This document shows positions 1 to 8,512 of a stretch of DNA of 64,000 nucleotides, one piece after another (position 1 is the stretch's first letter; each line of letters opens with the position of its first letter). The DNA lies in NCBI GenBank assembly GCA_946480015.1, contig CAMLIL010000016.1:6614-70613 (forward strand), read 5' to 3'. Origin of the DNA: an uncultured Oxalobacteraceae bacterium (GTDB taxonomy: Bacteria; Pseudomonadota; Gammaproteobacteria; Burkholderiales; Burkholderiaceae). The translations under genes and the position numbers were made by a program. The notes under the pieces were generated by a model, which was not told where the DNA came from, did not search any database, and worked only from the letters and a program-made list of their open reading frames with translations.

Positions 1-1
1 T

Positions 2-277
2 CATGCTTTACTTGACTATATCGAACAGAGTTTATCGCAGAGCCAAACTTATGCGGATGCAGCACCATACGAATCCCTGTTTCTGGCCCCTGGTGCATCT
101 GAGGCATTCGATGGTGAAACCATTGTTTGGCTAAACTATAAAGATTTAGACCGACTTGTATGGCGTAAATTTGGAACTCAAGAGGTTAAAGAATTGCATG
201 TTCCATTTGGTACGGTAGCGTGCGTTGTGCAAAATTTTATTAATTTCGCCAATAGTCTATATAACTTGGATATTTGA
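2..277 (+). CDS. 3' part of an unidentified AT-rich gene (cut by window edge)
   Basis: An open frame runs from the first bases of the window to a TGA at 275-277, giving about 91 residues with no start in view. The translation begins HALLDYIEQSL and ends FANSLYNLDI. It is acidic and aromatic-rich, with no motif I recognise. Its base composition is clearly more AT-rich than the genes after 1.9 kb, which suggests acquired DNA. It is followed directly by an Rhs-like tail and a small immunity-sized ORF, so a toxin-immunity gene is possible, but this is context only. Confidence 0.5.
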   Translation, partial: HALLDYIEQSLSQSQTYADAAPYESLFLAPGASEAFDGETIVWLNYKDLDRLVWRKFGTQEVKELHVPFGTVACVVQNFINFANSLYNLDI

Positions 278-293
278 TATTCAAGTAGCATAA

Positions 294-404
294 GCGGGCC
301 AGTATCTGGACCCCGCCGGAAAAAAGCAGGTCTGGCTATACAACGGGCGCGGGCAAGTATTGCGCGTTGCCGACCCGGCAGCGCGCATCACCGCCTATCG
401 CTAG
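294..404 (+). pseudogene. Rhs/YD-repeat gene fragment
   Basis: A 36-codon open stretch lies between a TAA at 291-293 and a TAG at 402-404 and has no start codon. It reads AGQYLDPAGKK, then QVWLYNGRGQVLRV, then ADPAARITAYR. The pattern of GQ-L-RV-DPA-RITAYR resembles the YD repeats of Rhs/wall-associated polymorphic toxins (family knowledge). It is more GC-rich than the flanking ORFs, as expected for an Rhs core next to AT-rich tip or immunity genes. I read it as a displaced scrap of an rhs gene. It is too short to be certain. Confidence 0.45.
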
Positions 405-439
405 GCAAAGACAAAATCGTTATAGAAGCGGGTATCGTC

Positions 440-685
440 ATGCGGCTGACCATTGCACAACAAATCGAGGAAGCGCTATCTCAAGAATCACCGATAGAGT
501 CCATTAGGAAGCTTGCGATTAAGCTAAATAATGATGGTGTCGAAAAAGAGGAAATCCTCCGAGAATTTTATGCATTCGATAATATATTGAAGAATACGGA
601 AAGAGATAGGGATGTTGATTTTTTGGAGGAGGTGATCGATATGATGACGGGTTGCTACATGGGAAGAAATTTATATTTGAAATAA
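440..685 (+). CDS. small acidic protein, possible orphan immunity protein
   Basis: An 81-residue ORF starts at ATG 440 and ends in TAA. It has no signal peptide or membrane segment and is predicted to be mostly helical. It is rich in acidic residues (EEALSQES, EKEEILREFY, DRDVDFLEEVIDMM) and ends GCYMGRNLYLK. The low GC content matches the first gene of the window. Small acidic AT-rich ORFs after Rhs fragments are commonly immunity proteins for Rhs or CDI toxins, so that is the favoured reading. No family was recognised, so the function is unproven. The start has only a weak upstream purine stretch. Confidence 0.5.
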   Translation: MRLTIAQQIEEALSQESPIESIRKLAIKLNNDGVEKEEILREFYAFDNILKNTERDRDVDFLEEVIDMMTGCYMGRNLYLK

Positions 686-795
686 TCCTATTTTGCAAGG
701 GAAATATCTGGATCGTGCAAAGATGTCGCTGATCGCACTCCGCCAAAGAATAGCTGAGCCTGCTTAACAACCTTTATTTCAGTGACGTAGATTAA

Positions 796-1020
796 TCCAT
801 ATGGGATGGTGGGCACACACCCGGCTATGAACCCGGCGACGAATTCAAGAATGTAAGGTTCGTATATGGCTCTACGCCAAATTCGCTGACGGCCGTTGAC
901 ATACATGATAAAGAACAGGCGATTAGCGCCGATGCAGCCCAAGCCTTGCCCAAACACTCTTCACGTGGCGACACGAACATCAAGCAGCTAATCGCAAGCC
1001 ACATGGCTGCCAAAAAATAA
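796..1020 (+). pseudogene. unidentified gene remnant (3' end only)
   Basis: An open stretch without a plausible start begins after a TAA at 793-795 and ends at TAA 1018-1020. It encodes about 74 residues, including GYEPGDEFKNVRFVYG, then TPNSLTAVDIHDKE, and ends ASHMAAKK. The composition looks protein-like rather than random. It could be the C-terminus of a deleted gene. I do not recognise the family. It sits between the small AT-rich ORF and the broken transposase, inside a zone of gene debris. Confidence 0.3.
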
Positions 1021-1068
1021 GGTCGGGCCGTAAGTTGATGCTATTTGTCAATGAAAATCTCCTGCATC

Positions 1069-1443
1069 GAATACGGCGCCGATTGCGGCAATCTGGCCTC
1101 TTGGGCCGCGCTATGTCCCGGCAACAATGAATCGGCCGGCAGCGCAAATCGGGGCGCACCCGGAAAGGCAACGGGATCATCCGCTACATCCTGTGTGAGT
1201 GCGCGAACGCGGCACGCAGGGCCAAACGCGCGCTGGCGGCCAAATACAAAAGCCTGGTGATCAGGAAACCGCACAAAAAATGCCATCGTCGCCGTCGCGC
1301 ACAGAATGATCCGCCTGATCTATTTGCTGCTCACGCGCAAAGAGGCGTATCACGATCCAAACATCGACTATGCCGCCATGAGTGCCAGATAAAACGCGCC
1401 ACGTTGGATCGAGCAACTGCGCGAGATCTGCACGTGGCCCGCC
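1069..1443 (+). pseudogene. IS110-family transposase, C-terminal remnant with frameshifts
   Basis: Three reading frames joined end to end give a recognisable IS110-type transposase C-terminus. Frame one gives NLASWAALCPGNNESAG near 1090-1140. Frame two gives RQRKSGRTRKGNGIIRYIL through VIRKPHKK near 1140-1280. Frame three gives AVAHRMIRLIYLLLTRKEAYHDP and DYAAMSAR near 1283-1390, followed by a premature TAA and NAPRWIEQL. At least two frameshifts and one stop make it non-functional. The N-terminal RuvC-like half is missing. No terminal repeats are visible; IS110 elements usually lack them. Confidence 0.85.
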
Positions 1444-1743
1444 GCAAGACCAGCAAACACAACATAGCAGCTGTGCCGCCACAACGAGGGGTCGGGCCGA
1501 CGGCACTTTCATCCTGATTTAGGCGGGAGCATGCCCCTTACCCGCACTCCCCTGACTTCCATCCCTTCCAGCACTGATCTCCGCCTTGTTGAACATGGGG
1601 GAGATTGTGACGAAGCGAGTACGTCGATGATAGGACGCGCCCCCGCACTCGGCCTGTTGACAAAATCGTCCCGAGTACCACGATCTCTGCGCGACCGGTC
1701 TTCGGCCAAGCCTTCCGCCTGAGCCTGACTTATGGATGGTCGC

Positions 1744-1765
1744 CGGATGCCGCTAGCGGCATCCG
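1744..1765. repeat. perfect 22-bp palindrome in a gene-free stretch
   Basis: The 22 bases at 1744-1765 (core GCCGCTAGCGGC) equal their own reverse complement. The palindrome lies in the 1444-1908 interval between the IS110 remnant and the binding-protein gene, where I see no convincing gene. Small open frames on both strands there have no recognisable products. It could be a regulator site or an element end. There is no T-run, so a terminator is unlikely. Confidence 0.4.
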
Positions 1766-1908
1766 CACGTGGATAATGGAGGTGTTGGTCGGCTTGCCGG
1801 CGCATACCGTGCAATCACCGACAGCGGCTTGCGTTCGTCCAACGCTTCCGCGAGCATATTTCGGACGAGTAACCCGGGGACGTCCCCAAATCCGAATTCA
1901 TCCATAAC

Positions 1909-3267
1909 ATGGTCAGTCAGTCGTGCGGGGACCAGCGGCAACGGCGGCGCGTGGACACGGCCCGGATTGCGGCTGCGCTGCTCGGGTGGCTTGCTGTCCA
2001 CGCGGCCGACAGCCAGATGGCGCTCGCGCATGCTGGCCCGGCCGCATCAGCGGCCACGGCGCAGCCCAAGCTCATCACCGCCTGGACGCATGAAGACGCC
2101 AACTCGCCGCCATTCCAGGTATTGCGAAAAGCGGCAGAAACCTTCAACGGCCAGCAGCGCAGGTATCAGGTGAGGATTGTTTCCTCTGCCCGCAGGATCT
2201 ATGAGAACTGGATACACAGCGAGGCGGCGACCGGCTCCCTGCCCTGCCTGCTGGAATTTGACGGCCCCTACCTGTCCGCCTTCGCCTGGCCGGGCTACCT
2301 GCAACCCATCGACCGGTTCGTGCCAGCGGACATGCTGCGTGACTTCCTGCCCTCCATCGTGGCCCAGGGCACCTACCAGGGCCGGCTCTACAGCCTCGGA
2401 CAATACGACTCCGGCCTGGGCCTGTGGGGCAATCGCCGCTACCTGCGGGCCGCCGGCGTGCGCATTCCCACCCTGGCCGCGCCCTGGAATCTCGTGGAAT
2501 TCGAACAGGCGCTGGAAAAGCTCGCGGCCTTGAAGGAAGTTGAATATGCCATCAGCCTGGGCCTGCACAACAAGCCCAGCGGCGAATTCTTTGCCTATGC
2601 CTACGCGCCCATCCTGCAAGGCTTCGGTGGCGACCTGATCGACCGCCATACCTACCGCAGCGCAAAGGGCGTGCTCGACGGCCCGCAGTCGGTGACGGCA
2701 ATGAAGCATTTCCAGCGCTGGGTCCAACAGGGCTGGGCGCGCGGAGCGACGGCGCGGTTCGACGACTTCGACAAGGGCAAGGCGGCGCTATCCTGGAGCG
2801 GGAACTGGGCCTTCCAGCGCTATGACAAGGCGCTGGGCAAGGACCTGGTCGCGCTGCCCATGCCGGACTTCGGGCAAGGCATCAAGACCGGCATGGGTTC
2901 GTGGGCGTGGGGCATGTCGAGCACCTGCCGTGAACCTGCCGGCGCCTGGGCTTTCCTCGCCCGCCTGCTATCGGACAAGGAAATTCTTAACATGACGAGC
3001 GTTAACAACGGCATGCCTGCGCGCCGCTCGGCCATGGTACTATCGCCGCTGTACGGCGCACAGGGCCCCCTGCGCTTCTACGTGCTGCAGCTCGAAGCGG
3101 GCGGCGTGCCGCGCCCCGCAACGCCGACTTACGGCACAATCAGCAAGGCCTTTGGAGAGGCTGTCGCCCGCATCGCGGCTGGAGCGGATGTGCAGGCCGA
3201 ACTCAGCAAGGCCGCCGCCATCATCGACCAGAACATCGCCGCGCACCGCGGTTACCCGTACCGGTGA
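1909..3267 (+). CDS. ABC-type sugar-binding protein (extracellular solute-binding family 1)
   Basis: This is a 452-residue exported binding protein. After a basic N-terminus there is a hydrophobic signal stretch (IAAALLGWLAVHA), and mature sequence begins around residue 45. The fold pattern is that of family 1 sugar-binding proteins: LITAWTHEDANS near the start, then GQYDSGLGLWGNRRYL, a GGDLID motif and LSWSGNWAF later. Ligands of this family are oligosaccharides, taken up with an inner-membrane ABC permease. No permease or ATPase gene is adjacent. Instead, a membrane hybrid kinase starts 25 bases downstream, so the protein may report ligand to that sensor (inference). GTG 1951 is an alternative start that still keeps the signal peptide. 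Neither start has a strong ribosome site. Confidence 0.8.
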   Translation: MVSQSCGDQRQRRRVDTARIAAALLGWLAVHAADSQMALAHAGPAASAATAQPKLITAWTHEDANSPPFQVLRKAAETFNGQQRRYQVRIVSSARRIYENWIHSEAATGSLPCLLEFDGPYLSAFAWPGYLQPIDRFVPADMLRDFLPSIVAQGTYQGRLYSLGQYDSGLGLWGNRRYLRAAGVRIPTLAAPWNLVEFEQALEKLAALKEVEYAISLGLHNKPSGEFFAYAYAPILQGFGGDLIDRHTYRSAKGVLDGPQSVTAMKHFQRWVQQGWARGATARFDDFDKGKAALSWSGNWAFQRYDKALGKDLVALPMPDFGQGIKTGMGSWAWGMSSTCREPAGAWAFLARLLSDKEILNMTSVNNGMPARRSAMVLSPLYGAQGPLRFYVLQLEAGGVPRPATPTYGTISKAFGEAVARIAAGADVQAELSKAAAIIDQNIAAHRGYPYR

Positions 3268-3292
3268 TGCTCGTATCTGCCAGGGTAGCGAC

Positions 3293-6200
3293 ATGAGAGT
3301 TGGCATCAAGCAAAAGATCCTGTTCGTGCTGGTCGGTGTGCTGGCATTCACTTCTGCAATGCATGCGCTGCTGGCCTCCTACTATACCAACCAGCAAAAC
3401 CAGGAATCGGCCTTTGCCGCCCTCGACCGCGACCTGCTGGCATGGCGCAACGATCTGCAGACCCAAACCCTGCGGCTGCAGCGTGTGGCCCTGTCCGCCA
3501 GCAACGACCCCGTCCTGCTGAACCAGCTGGCCGATCTGGTCACGCTCGACTTGAATGTCAACGACCCGCTGCGGGTGAAAGAAGCTCCGGAGACCGCAAG
3601 AACCCTGTCTTATAGCAAGGCGGTTTCGCTCAACCGCCTGCATCTCATCCAGCAAACAGGCGGTTTCTCCAGCATCGCAATCCACATCGGCAACAAGTTG
3701 AGCCACTATGTTACCGATGCCGGCGCCGGCATGAAAATTCGCCAGGAGAACAATCAATCCGCATGGATCCAGTCCGATCCCGGCTTGGCGGGCGAAGGCA
3801 ATTTCCAGAGCTGGCCGGCGTGGCGGGAAGGCCTGCCGCCGGCGACCGTTGCGCGCAGCACGTCAGATGTCAAGCGGCCGACGGTGTCCTTCGTCTTTCT
3901 GTCAACGCAACTGGCCGCGATCGAGATCGCCGTTCCGATGCAGGGTTTTGTCGACGAATTCCTGCGCGATGCTGCCGTTCAGCCATTGTCGCGCTTCGTC
4001 TCGGAACTGGCCATTGCCGATCCGGCCCGCAATGGCGGCAAGGGCGCCTCCGAGCGACAGCCTGCAACGCTTGCCATACTGGTTTTCCGCAAACTGATCG
4101 ACCGGGCCGTACTGGAGGACCTTGCCGCAAAGACAGGCAAATGGCCGGTTTTCTTCTCCCCCGACGGCAGTCACCAGCAGAAACTCGACGATCATCACCA
4201 GACGCCCAAGGAACTTCTGCAGCAAGCGCAATCCATGGCATCGACCTTGGCGCCGCAAGTGATCCGGCAGACCGTGACGACGAAAAAGGGATCGTTCTAT
4301 GAAGCACTGCTGCCGCTGCAGTTCGAGGACCGCAGGCGCCTCATCCTCGGCCTGACCTCGTCGCGCGACAGCACGATACAGAACATCCGGCAAACCGTCA
4401 CCGCTATCCTGCTTGCCTCCGGCCTGATTCTGGTGGTGAGCATCGGGATCGGCACCTTCTGGGTAGGGCGCTTCATCGACCCCATCGTCGCCCTGACCGG
4501 CGCGGTACAGCGGATCGGCATCAAGCGGCGCCATGAAGGCGGGCAGCTTGCCGCAAGCCGGATTAGCGCCGATGAGCTGCAGCCCATCGCGATCAAGGCA
4601 CCCGATGAAATCGGCGAGCTGAGTTCGGCATTCGACGTGATGATCGCCGAGTTGCGTCACTCCTTTGAAACACTGGAACAGCGCGTGCAGGCCCGCACCG
4701 CAGAGCTGCGCCAGCAGACGCGTTACCTGCGCACGCTGATCGACACCCTGCCTCTGTGGGTCTGGCTCAAGGACACGCATCACCGCTACCTGGCCATCAA
4801 CCAGGCCAATGCCGACGCCTGCGGCCGCACGGTCGACGAAATGCTCGGCAAGTCGGACACGGAACTCTTGCCGCCAGGGATAGCAGAAGGTAACCGCGCC
4901 GACGAAATGGAGGTCATGGCCGCGCTCCAGCGCAAGACGGTGGAAGAGCCCATTGCCGGAGAAGCCGGCACCGTTTGGATGGAAACCTACCGCGCGCCGG
5001 TGCTGGACGAGGATGGCACGGTGCTGGGCATCGTCGGCGCGGCACGCAACATCAGCGAGCGCAAGGCGGCCGAAGAGGCGCGCGAAAAGGCGCTGGCCGA
5101 AGCGGTGCGGCTGGCGCGCCTGCGCAGCGAATTCCTGGCGCAGATGAGCCACGAATTGCGCACGCCGCTGAACGCCATCCTCGGCTATGCGCAAATCCTG
5201 CAGCGCGACCCCAACTTGTCGAAACGGCAGACCGTGGGCCTGGCGACCATCCATGAAAGCGGTCAGCACCTGCTCACTCTCATCAACGACATCCTCGACC
5301 TGGCGCGCGTCGAAGCCGGCAAGCTCAGCCTGGATCCCACCGATGTCGATCTTTCCAGCTTCCTTCGCATCGTCGGCAACATCATCCGCGTCAAGGCAGA
5401 AGAGAAAAGCCTGTTGTTCGATTTCCGGGCCTCGCCGGAGCTGCCCGCGGTCAGAGTGGACGACAAGCGCTTACGCCAGGTACTGCTCAACCTCCTGGGC
5501 AATGCGGTGAAGTTCACCGACCGCGGCGAAATCGTCCTCAGCGTACAGCGCGTCGCGACCTCGGGGAACGGCCAAACCACGGTGCGGCTGCGCTTCGAAG
5601 TGGAGGACAGCGGGATCGGCATGAGCGAGGAACAGCTCGCGCGCATCTTCCAGCCCTTTGAACAGGTGAGTGAAATACGGCGGCGCGAAGCGGGAACGGG
5701 CTTGGGCCTGGCCATCAGCCAGCAACTCGTTGGGCTGATGGGCGGGAATATCCATGTACGCAGCGAATTGGGCAAGGGCAGCCTGTTCTGGTTCGAGTTG
5801 GACCTGCCGGTCGCCAAGCCCCTGATAACCGAGCTGTCGGTACAACCGCCCATCGCCGGTTATGAAGGCCCACGCAAGAAAATACTGGTTGTCGATGACG
5901 TGCCGCACAATCGCGCCATGCTGATCGAAGCCTTGCAAGCGCTCGGTTTCGAGGTCTTCGACGCGAAGAATGGCGAGGAATGCCTGGAAATGCTCGACGG
6001 CGTCCGCCCTGATCTCATCGTGACGGATGTCATGATGCCGGTCATGGATGGATGGGAAGCGACGCGCAGGATACGCCGCATGCCGGAGTTCGCCGGCATC
6101 CCCGTCATCATCGTCACGGCCAGCGCGAGCCGCGAAGATGAGGCGAAAAGCCTGGAAGTTGGCGCCAACGCCTTCATTCCCAAACCCATCGAACATGCCA

Positions 6201-6523
6201 TCCTGCTGAAGACCATCGGCGATCTGCTGTCCCTGACCTGGATTCACGACGAGACCGCGCTGGAAAACGCCGAAGGGACGGGGGACTTCGTCGTTCCGCC
6301 ACAACACGAAATCGAGGCGCTTTACCGGCTCGCCCGACTGGGCAGCATGGAAATGATCAGGGCGCGCGCGGATTACCTGAAACAACTAGACCAGCACTAC
6401 ATTCCCTTCGCGGCACGGCTGCGGCACCTCGCGGAAAGCTATCAATCCAAGGCAATCATGACTCTGGTGGAACGGCATCTTTCTAAACCGGAAGTAACGC
6501 GGACGGGAAGCCCGCCGACCTGA
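3293..6523 (+). CDS. hybrid sensor histidine kinase (periplasmic sensor-HAMP-PAS-HisKA-HATPase-REC)
   Basis: The 1076-residue product is an inner-membrane hybrid kinase. A first membrane helix at about 8-28 is followed by a roughly 350-residue periplasmic sensor region. A second helix (LLASGLILVVSIGIGTFWV) is followed by a HAMP linker and a PAS domain (LRTLIDTLPLWVWLKD). The HisKA domain has its phospho-acceptor at His620 (MSHELRTPLNAIL). The ATPase N box (NLLGNAVKFTD) and G boxes come next, then a receiver with Asp912 (VTDVMMPVMDGWEATRR) and lysine in FIPKPI. ATG 3293 is chosen because it follows a purine-rich site and puts the membrane helix at the N-terminus; the frame is open further upstream. 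A C-terminal tail of about 100 residues follows the receiver. It probably pairs with the binding protein upstream. Confidence 0.92.
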   Translation: MRVGIKQKILFVLVGVLAFTSAMHALLASYYTNQQNQESAFAALDRDLLAWRNDLQTQTLRLQRVALSASNDPVLLNQLADLVTLDLNVNDPLRVKEAPETARTLSYSKAVSLNRLHLIQQTGGFSSIAIHIGNKLSHYVTDAGAGMKIRQENNQSAWIQSDPGLAGEGNFQSWPAWREGLPPATVARSTSDVKRPTVSFVFLSTQLAAIEIAVPMQGFVDEFLRDAAVQPLSRFVSELAIADPARNGGKGASERQPATLAILVFRKLIDRAVLEDLAAKTGKWPVFFSPDGSHQQKLDDHHQTPKELLQQAQSMASTLAPQVIRQTVTTKKGSFYEALLPLQFEDRRRLILGLTSSRDSTIQNIRQTVTAILLASGLILVVSIGIGTFWVGRFIDPIVALTGAVQRIGIKRRHEGGQLAASRISADELQPIAIKAPDEIGELSSAFDVMIAELRHSFETLEQRVQARTAELRQQTRYLRTLIDTLPLWVWLKDTHHRYLAINQANADACGRTVDEMLGKSDTELLPPGIAEGNRADEMEVMAALQRKTVEEPIAGEAGTVWMETYRAPVLDEDGTVLGIVGAARNISERKAAEEAREKALAEAVRLARLRSEFLAQMSHELRTPLNAILGYAQILQRDPNLSKRQTVGLATIHESGQHLLTLINDILDLARVEAGKLSLDPTDVDLSSFLRIVGNIIRVKAEEKSLLFDFRASPELPAVRVDDKRLRQVLLNLLGNAVKFTDRGEIVLSVQRVATSGNGQTTVRLRFEVEDSGIGMSEEQLARIFQPFEQVSEIRRREAGTGLGLAISQQLVGLMGGNIHVRSELGKGSLFWFELDLPVAKPLITELSVQPPIAGYEGPRKKILVVDDVPHNRAMLIEALQALGFEVFDAKNGEECLEMLDGVRPDLIVTDVMMPVMDGWEATRRIRRMPEFAGIPVIIVTASASREDEAKSLEVGANAFIPKPIEHAILLKTIGDLLSLTWIHDETALENAEGTGDFVVPPQHEIEALYRLARLGSMEMIRARADYLKQLDQHYIPFAARLRHLAESYQSKAIMTLVERHLSKPEVTRTGSPPT

Positions 6524-6632
6524 CTACCGCATCGCTCAGAGGGCGCGGACAATTCTTTCGTCAGCGCCTGCAACTCGCCGGCCTGGCGCCAGTCCAACTC
6601 CTCATTCCACGTCAGATTGGAAGGGGGCAGCG

Positions 6633-8432
6633 ATGAAACCAATGCGATGGGCCGCGCTGGCGGCAGGCGCCGGCTTGCTGCTGGCGGTACTGGTTCCCAC
6701 GTTGGCCGGGCGGCCCGGCGCGCCCGCCACGTTCGACCCCTTGTTTTCCGGCGCGGCGCTGTGCACGCCGGCGCAGGCCGGGCGCCCTCCCCTGCTGGAA
6801 CGGATGATCCTGGCGCAGGCCGAAACCCGGCCGTTCCAGCCTGAGCAGCAAAAGCCGGGGCCCGGCGCGCAGGGCACGCCGCCGCTATACAAGGACCTGG
6901 GTACGCTGCATGTACCGGTCACCACCGCCAAACCGCGCGCGCAGGCATATTTCGACCAGGGCCTGCGGCTGGCCTTCAGCTTCAATCACGCCGAGGCGGC
7001 GCGCGCTTTCCGCGCCGCCCAGCAATTCGACCCGAACTGCGCCATGTGCTACTGGGGCGAAGCGCTGGTGCTGGGGCCGAACATCAACGCGCCGATGTTT
7101 CCGGCGGCGGCCGGGCCGGCCGCCGCCGCCGCGGCGAATGCCGTCAAGCATGCGGGGCGCGCCACGCCCGCCGAGCGGGCCCTGATCCGGGCGGTGGCGC
7201 AGCGCTACCGCAACCCGGCGCCGGCCGACCGCGCACCGCTCGACCAGGCCTATGCCGACGCCATGACCGCAGCCGCACGCGAGTTTCCCAACAACGACAC
7301 GATCCAGGCGCTGTTCGCCGAAGCGCTGATGGACCTGTCGCCCTGGAATTATTGGGAGGCCGGCGGCGCCAGGCCCAAGGGCCGTACCGCCGAGATCGTC
7401 GGTGCGCTCGAACGGGTACTCGAACGCAATCCCAGCCATCCGGGGGCGATCCACTATTACATCCACACGATGGAAGCGTCGACCCATCCGGACAAGGCGC
7501 TGCCCTACGCGCGCACGCTGGCCCGGCAGATCCCCGGCGCCGGCCACATCGTGCACATGCCTTCGCACATCTACTACCGGGTCGGCCTGTACCAGGAGGC
7601 GCTGCAAAGCAATATCGACGCGGTGGCCGTGGACGAACGCTACTTCCGCCGCTCCGACAGCGACCCCGTGTACCGGGGCGCCTACTATCCCCATAACATC
7701 CATTTCGTGATGGTGTCGGCGCTGATGGGAGGCGATGGCAGGACGGCCCTCGAGGCCGCCGCCAAGCTCGACAAGGCGATCCCGGCTGCCATGCTGAAGG
7801 AATTTAGCGTACTGCAGCCGGTGAAGGCGGCGCCGTATTTCTCCCAGGTGCAGTTCAGCAGTCCAGAGACGCTGGTGGCCTTGCCCGATCCCGGCCCGGA
7901 CTTCGTGCTGGTCAAGGCCATGTGGCACTACGCCCGTGCGACCGGCTTTGCGCGCATGGGAGCCAGCGCGCAGGCGCGTGCCGAGGTCGATGCGATCGGC
8001 GTGATCGAACGCAGCGCCGACTTCAAGCCGATCGCCGACTGGGGCGTGCCGGCGCGCGACATCGTGCACACCGCACGCGCCGTGGCCAGCGGCAGGCTGG
8101 CCGACGCGCAGGGCGACCTGCCGGGTGCGATCCGCGCCTATCAGGAAGCCATCGCGGTGCAGGACGCGCTGCCGTACACCGAGCCGCCCTACTGGTACTA
8201 CCCGGTGCGCCAGTCGCTGGGTGCGGTCCTGCTGCGCGCCGGACGGCTGGACGAGGCTGAACAGGTATTGCGCGAGTCGCTGGCGCGCACCCCGAGTAAC
8301 GGGTGGGCGCTCAGCGGGCTGATGGAGCTCTACCGCAAGCGCGGCGACACGGCGGCGCTGAGCGCGGCCCGCAAGCGCTTCGACACCACTTGGCTGGGCC
8401 AGACGGGCGGGCCGCCGCTGTCGCTGCTGTAG
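6633..8432 (+). CDS. exported TPR-repeat protein
   Basis: This 599-residue protein has an N-terminal signal or anchor (ALAAGAGLLLAVLVPTLAG), then a low-complexity Pro/Gly linker, then helical TPR-type repeats. Repeat signatures include FSFNHAEAARAFRAAQQFDP, followed by NCAMCYWGEALVLG, ALERVLERNPSHPGAIHYY, and near the C-terminus AGRLDEAEQVLRESLARTP. It matches the conserved tetratricopeptide proteins with the CYWGEA motif that are common in proteobacteria and have no defined biochemical role. Such proteins probably scaffold complexes in the periplasm. A strong ribosome site (GGAAGGGGG) precedes ATG 6633. It stands alone, with the kinase before it and a convergent gene after it. Confidence 0.85.
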   Translation: MKPMRWAALAAGAGLLLAVLVPTLAGRPGAPATFDPLFSGAALCTPAQAGRPPLLERMILAQAETRPFQPEQQKPGPGAQGTPPLYKDLGTLHVPVTTAKPRAQAYFDQGLRLAFSFNHAEAARAFRAAQQFDPNCAMCYWGEALVLGPNINAPMFPAAAGPAAAAAANAVKHAGRATPAERALIRAVAQRYRNPAPADRAPLDQAYADAMTAAAREFPNNDTIQALFAEALMDLSPWNYWEAGGARPKGRTAEIVGALERVLERNPSHPGAIHYYIHTMEASTHPDKALPYARTLARQIPGAGHIVHMPSHIYYRVGLYQEALQSNIDAVAVDERYFRRSDSDPVYRGAYYPHNIHFVMVSALMGGDGRTALEAAAKLDKAIPAAMLKEFSVLQPVKAAPYFSQVQFSSPETLVALPDPGPDFVLVKAMWHYARATGFARMGASAQARAEVDAIGVIERSADFKPIADWGVPARDIVHTARAVASGRLADAQGDLPGAIRAYQEAIAVQDALPYTEPPYWYYPVRQSLGAVLLRAGRLDEAEQVLRESLARTPSNGWALSGLMELYRKRGDTAALSAARKRFDTTWLGQTGGPPLSLL

Positions 8433-8512
8433 CTGCTGTAGCTGCGCGAACTGCTGTGCATGGCACGCAAGGAAGGCAAGCATGGCCTCCTTGCGCCAGC
8501 CGGACCTGGTGA

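Noticed and set aside
1509..2031. Minus-strand frames of 92-101 codons in the gap before the binding-protein gene
   Set aside because: They have no family resemblance, overlap each other, and include antisense of the binding-protein N-terminus. A further transposase or intron was considered, but no diagnostic motif was found.
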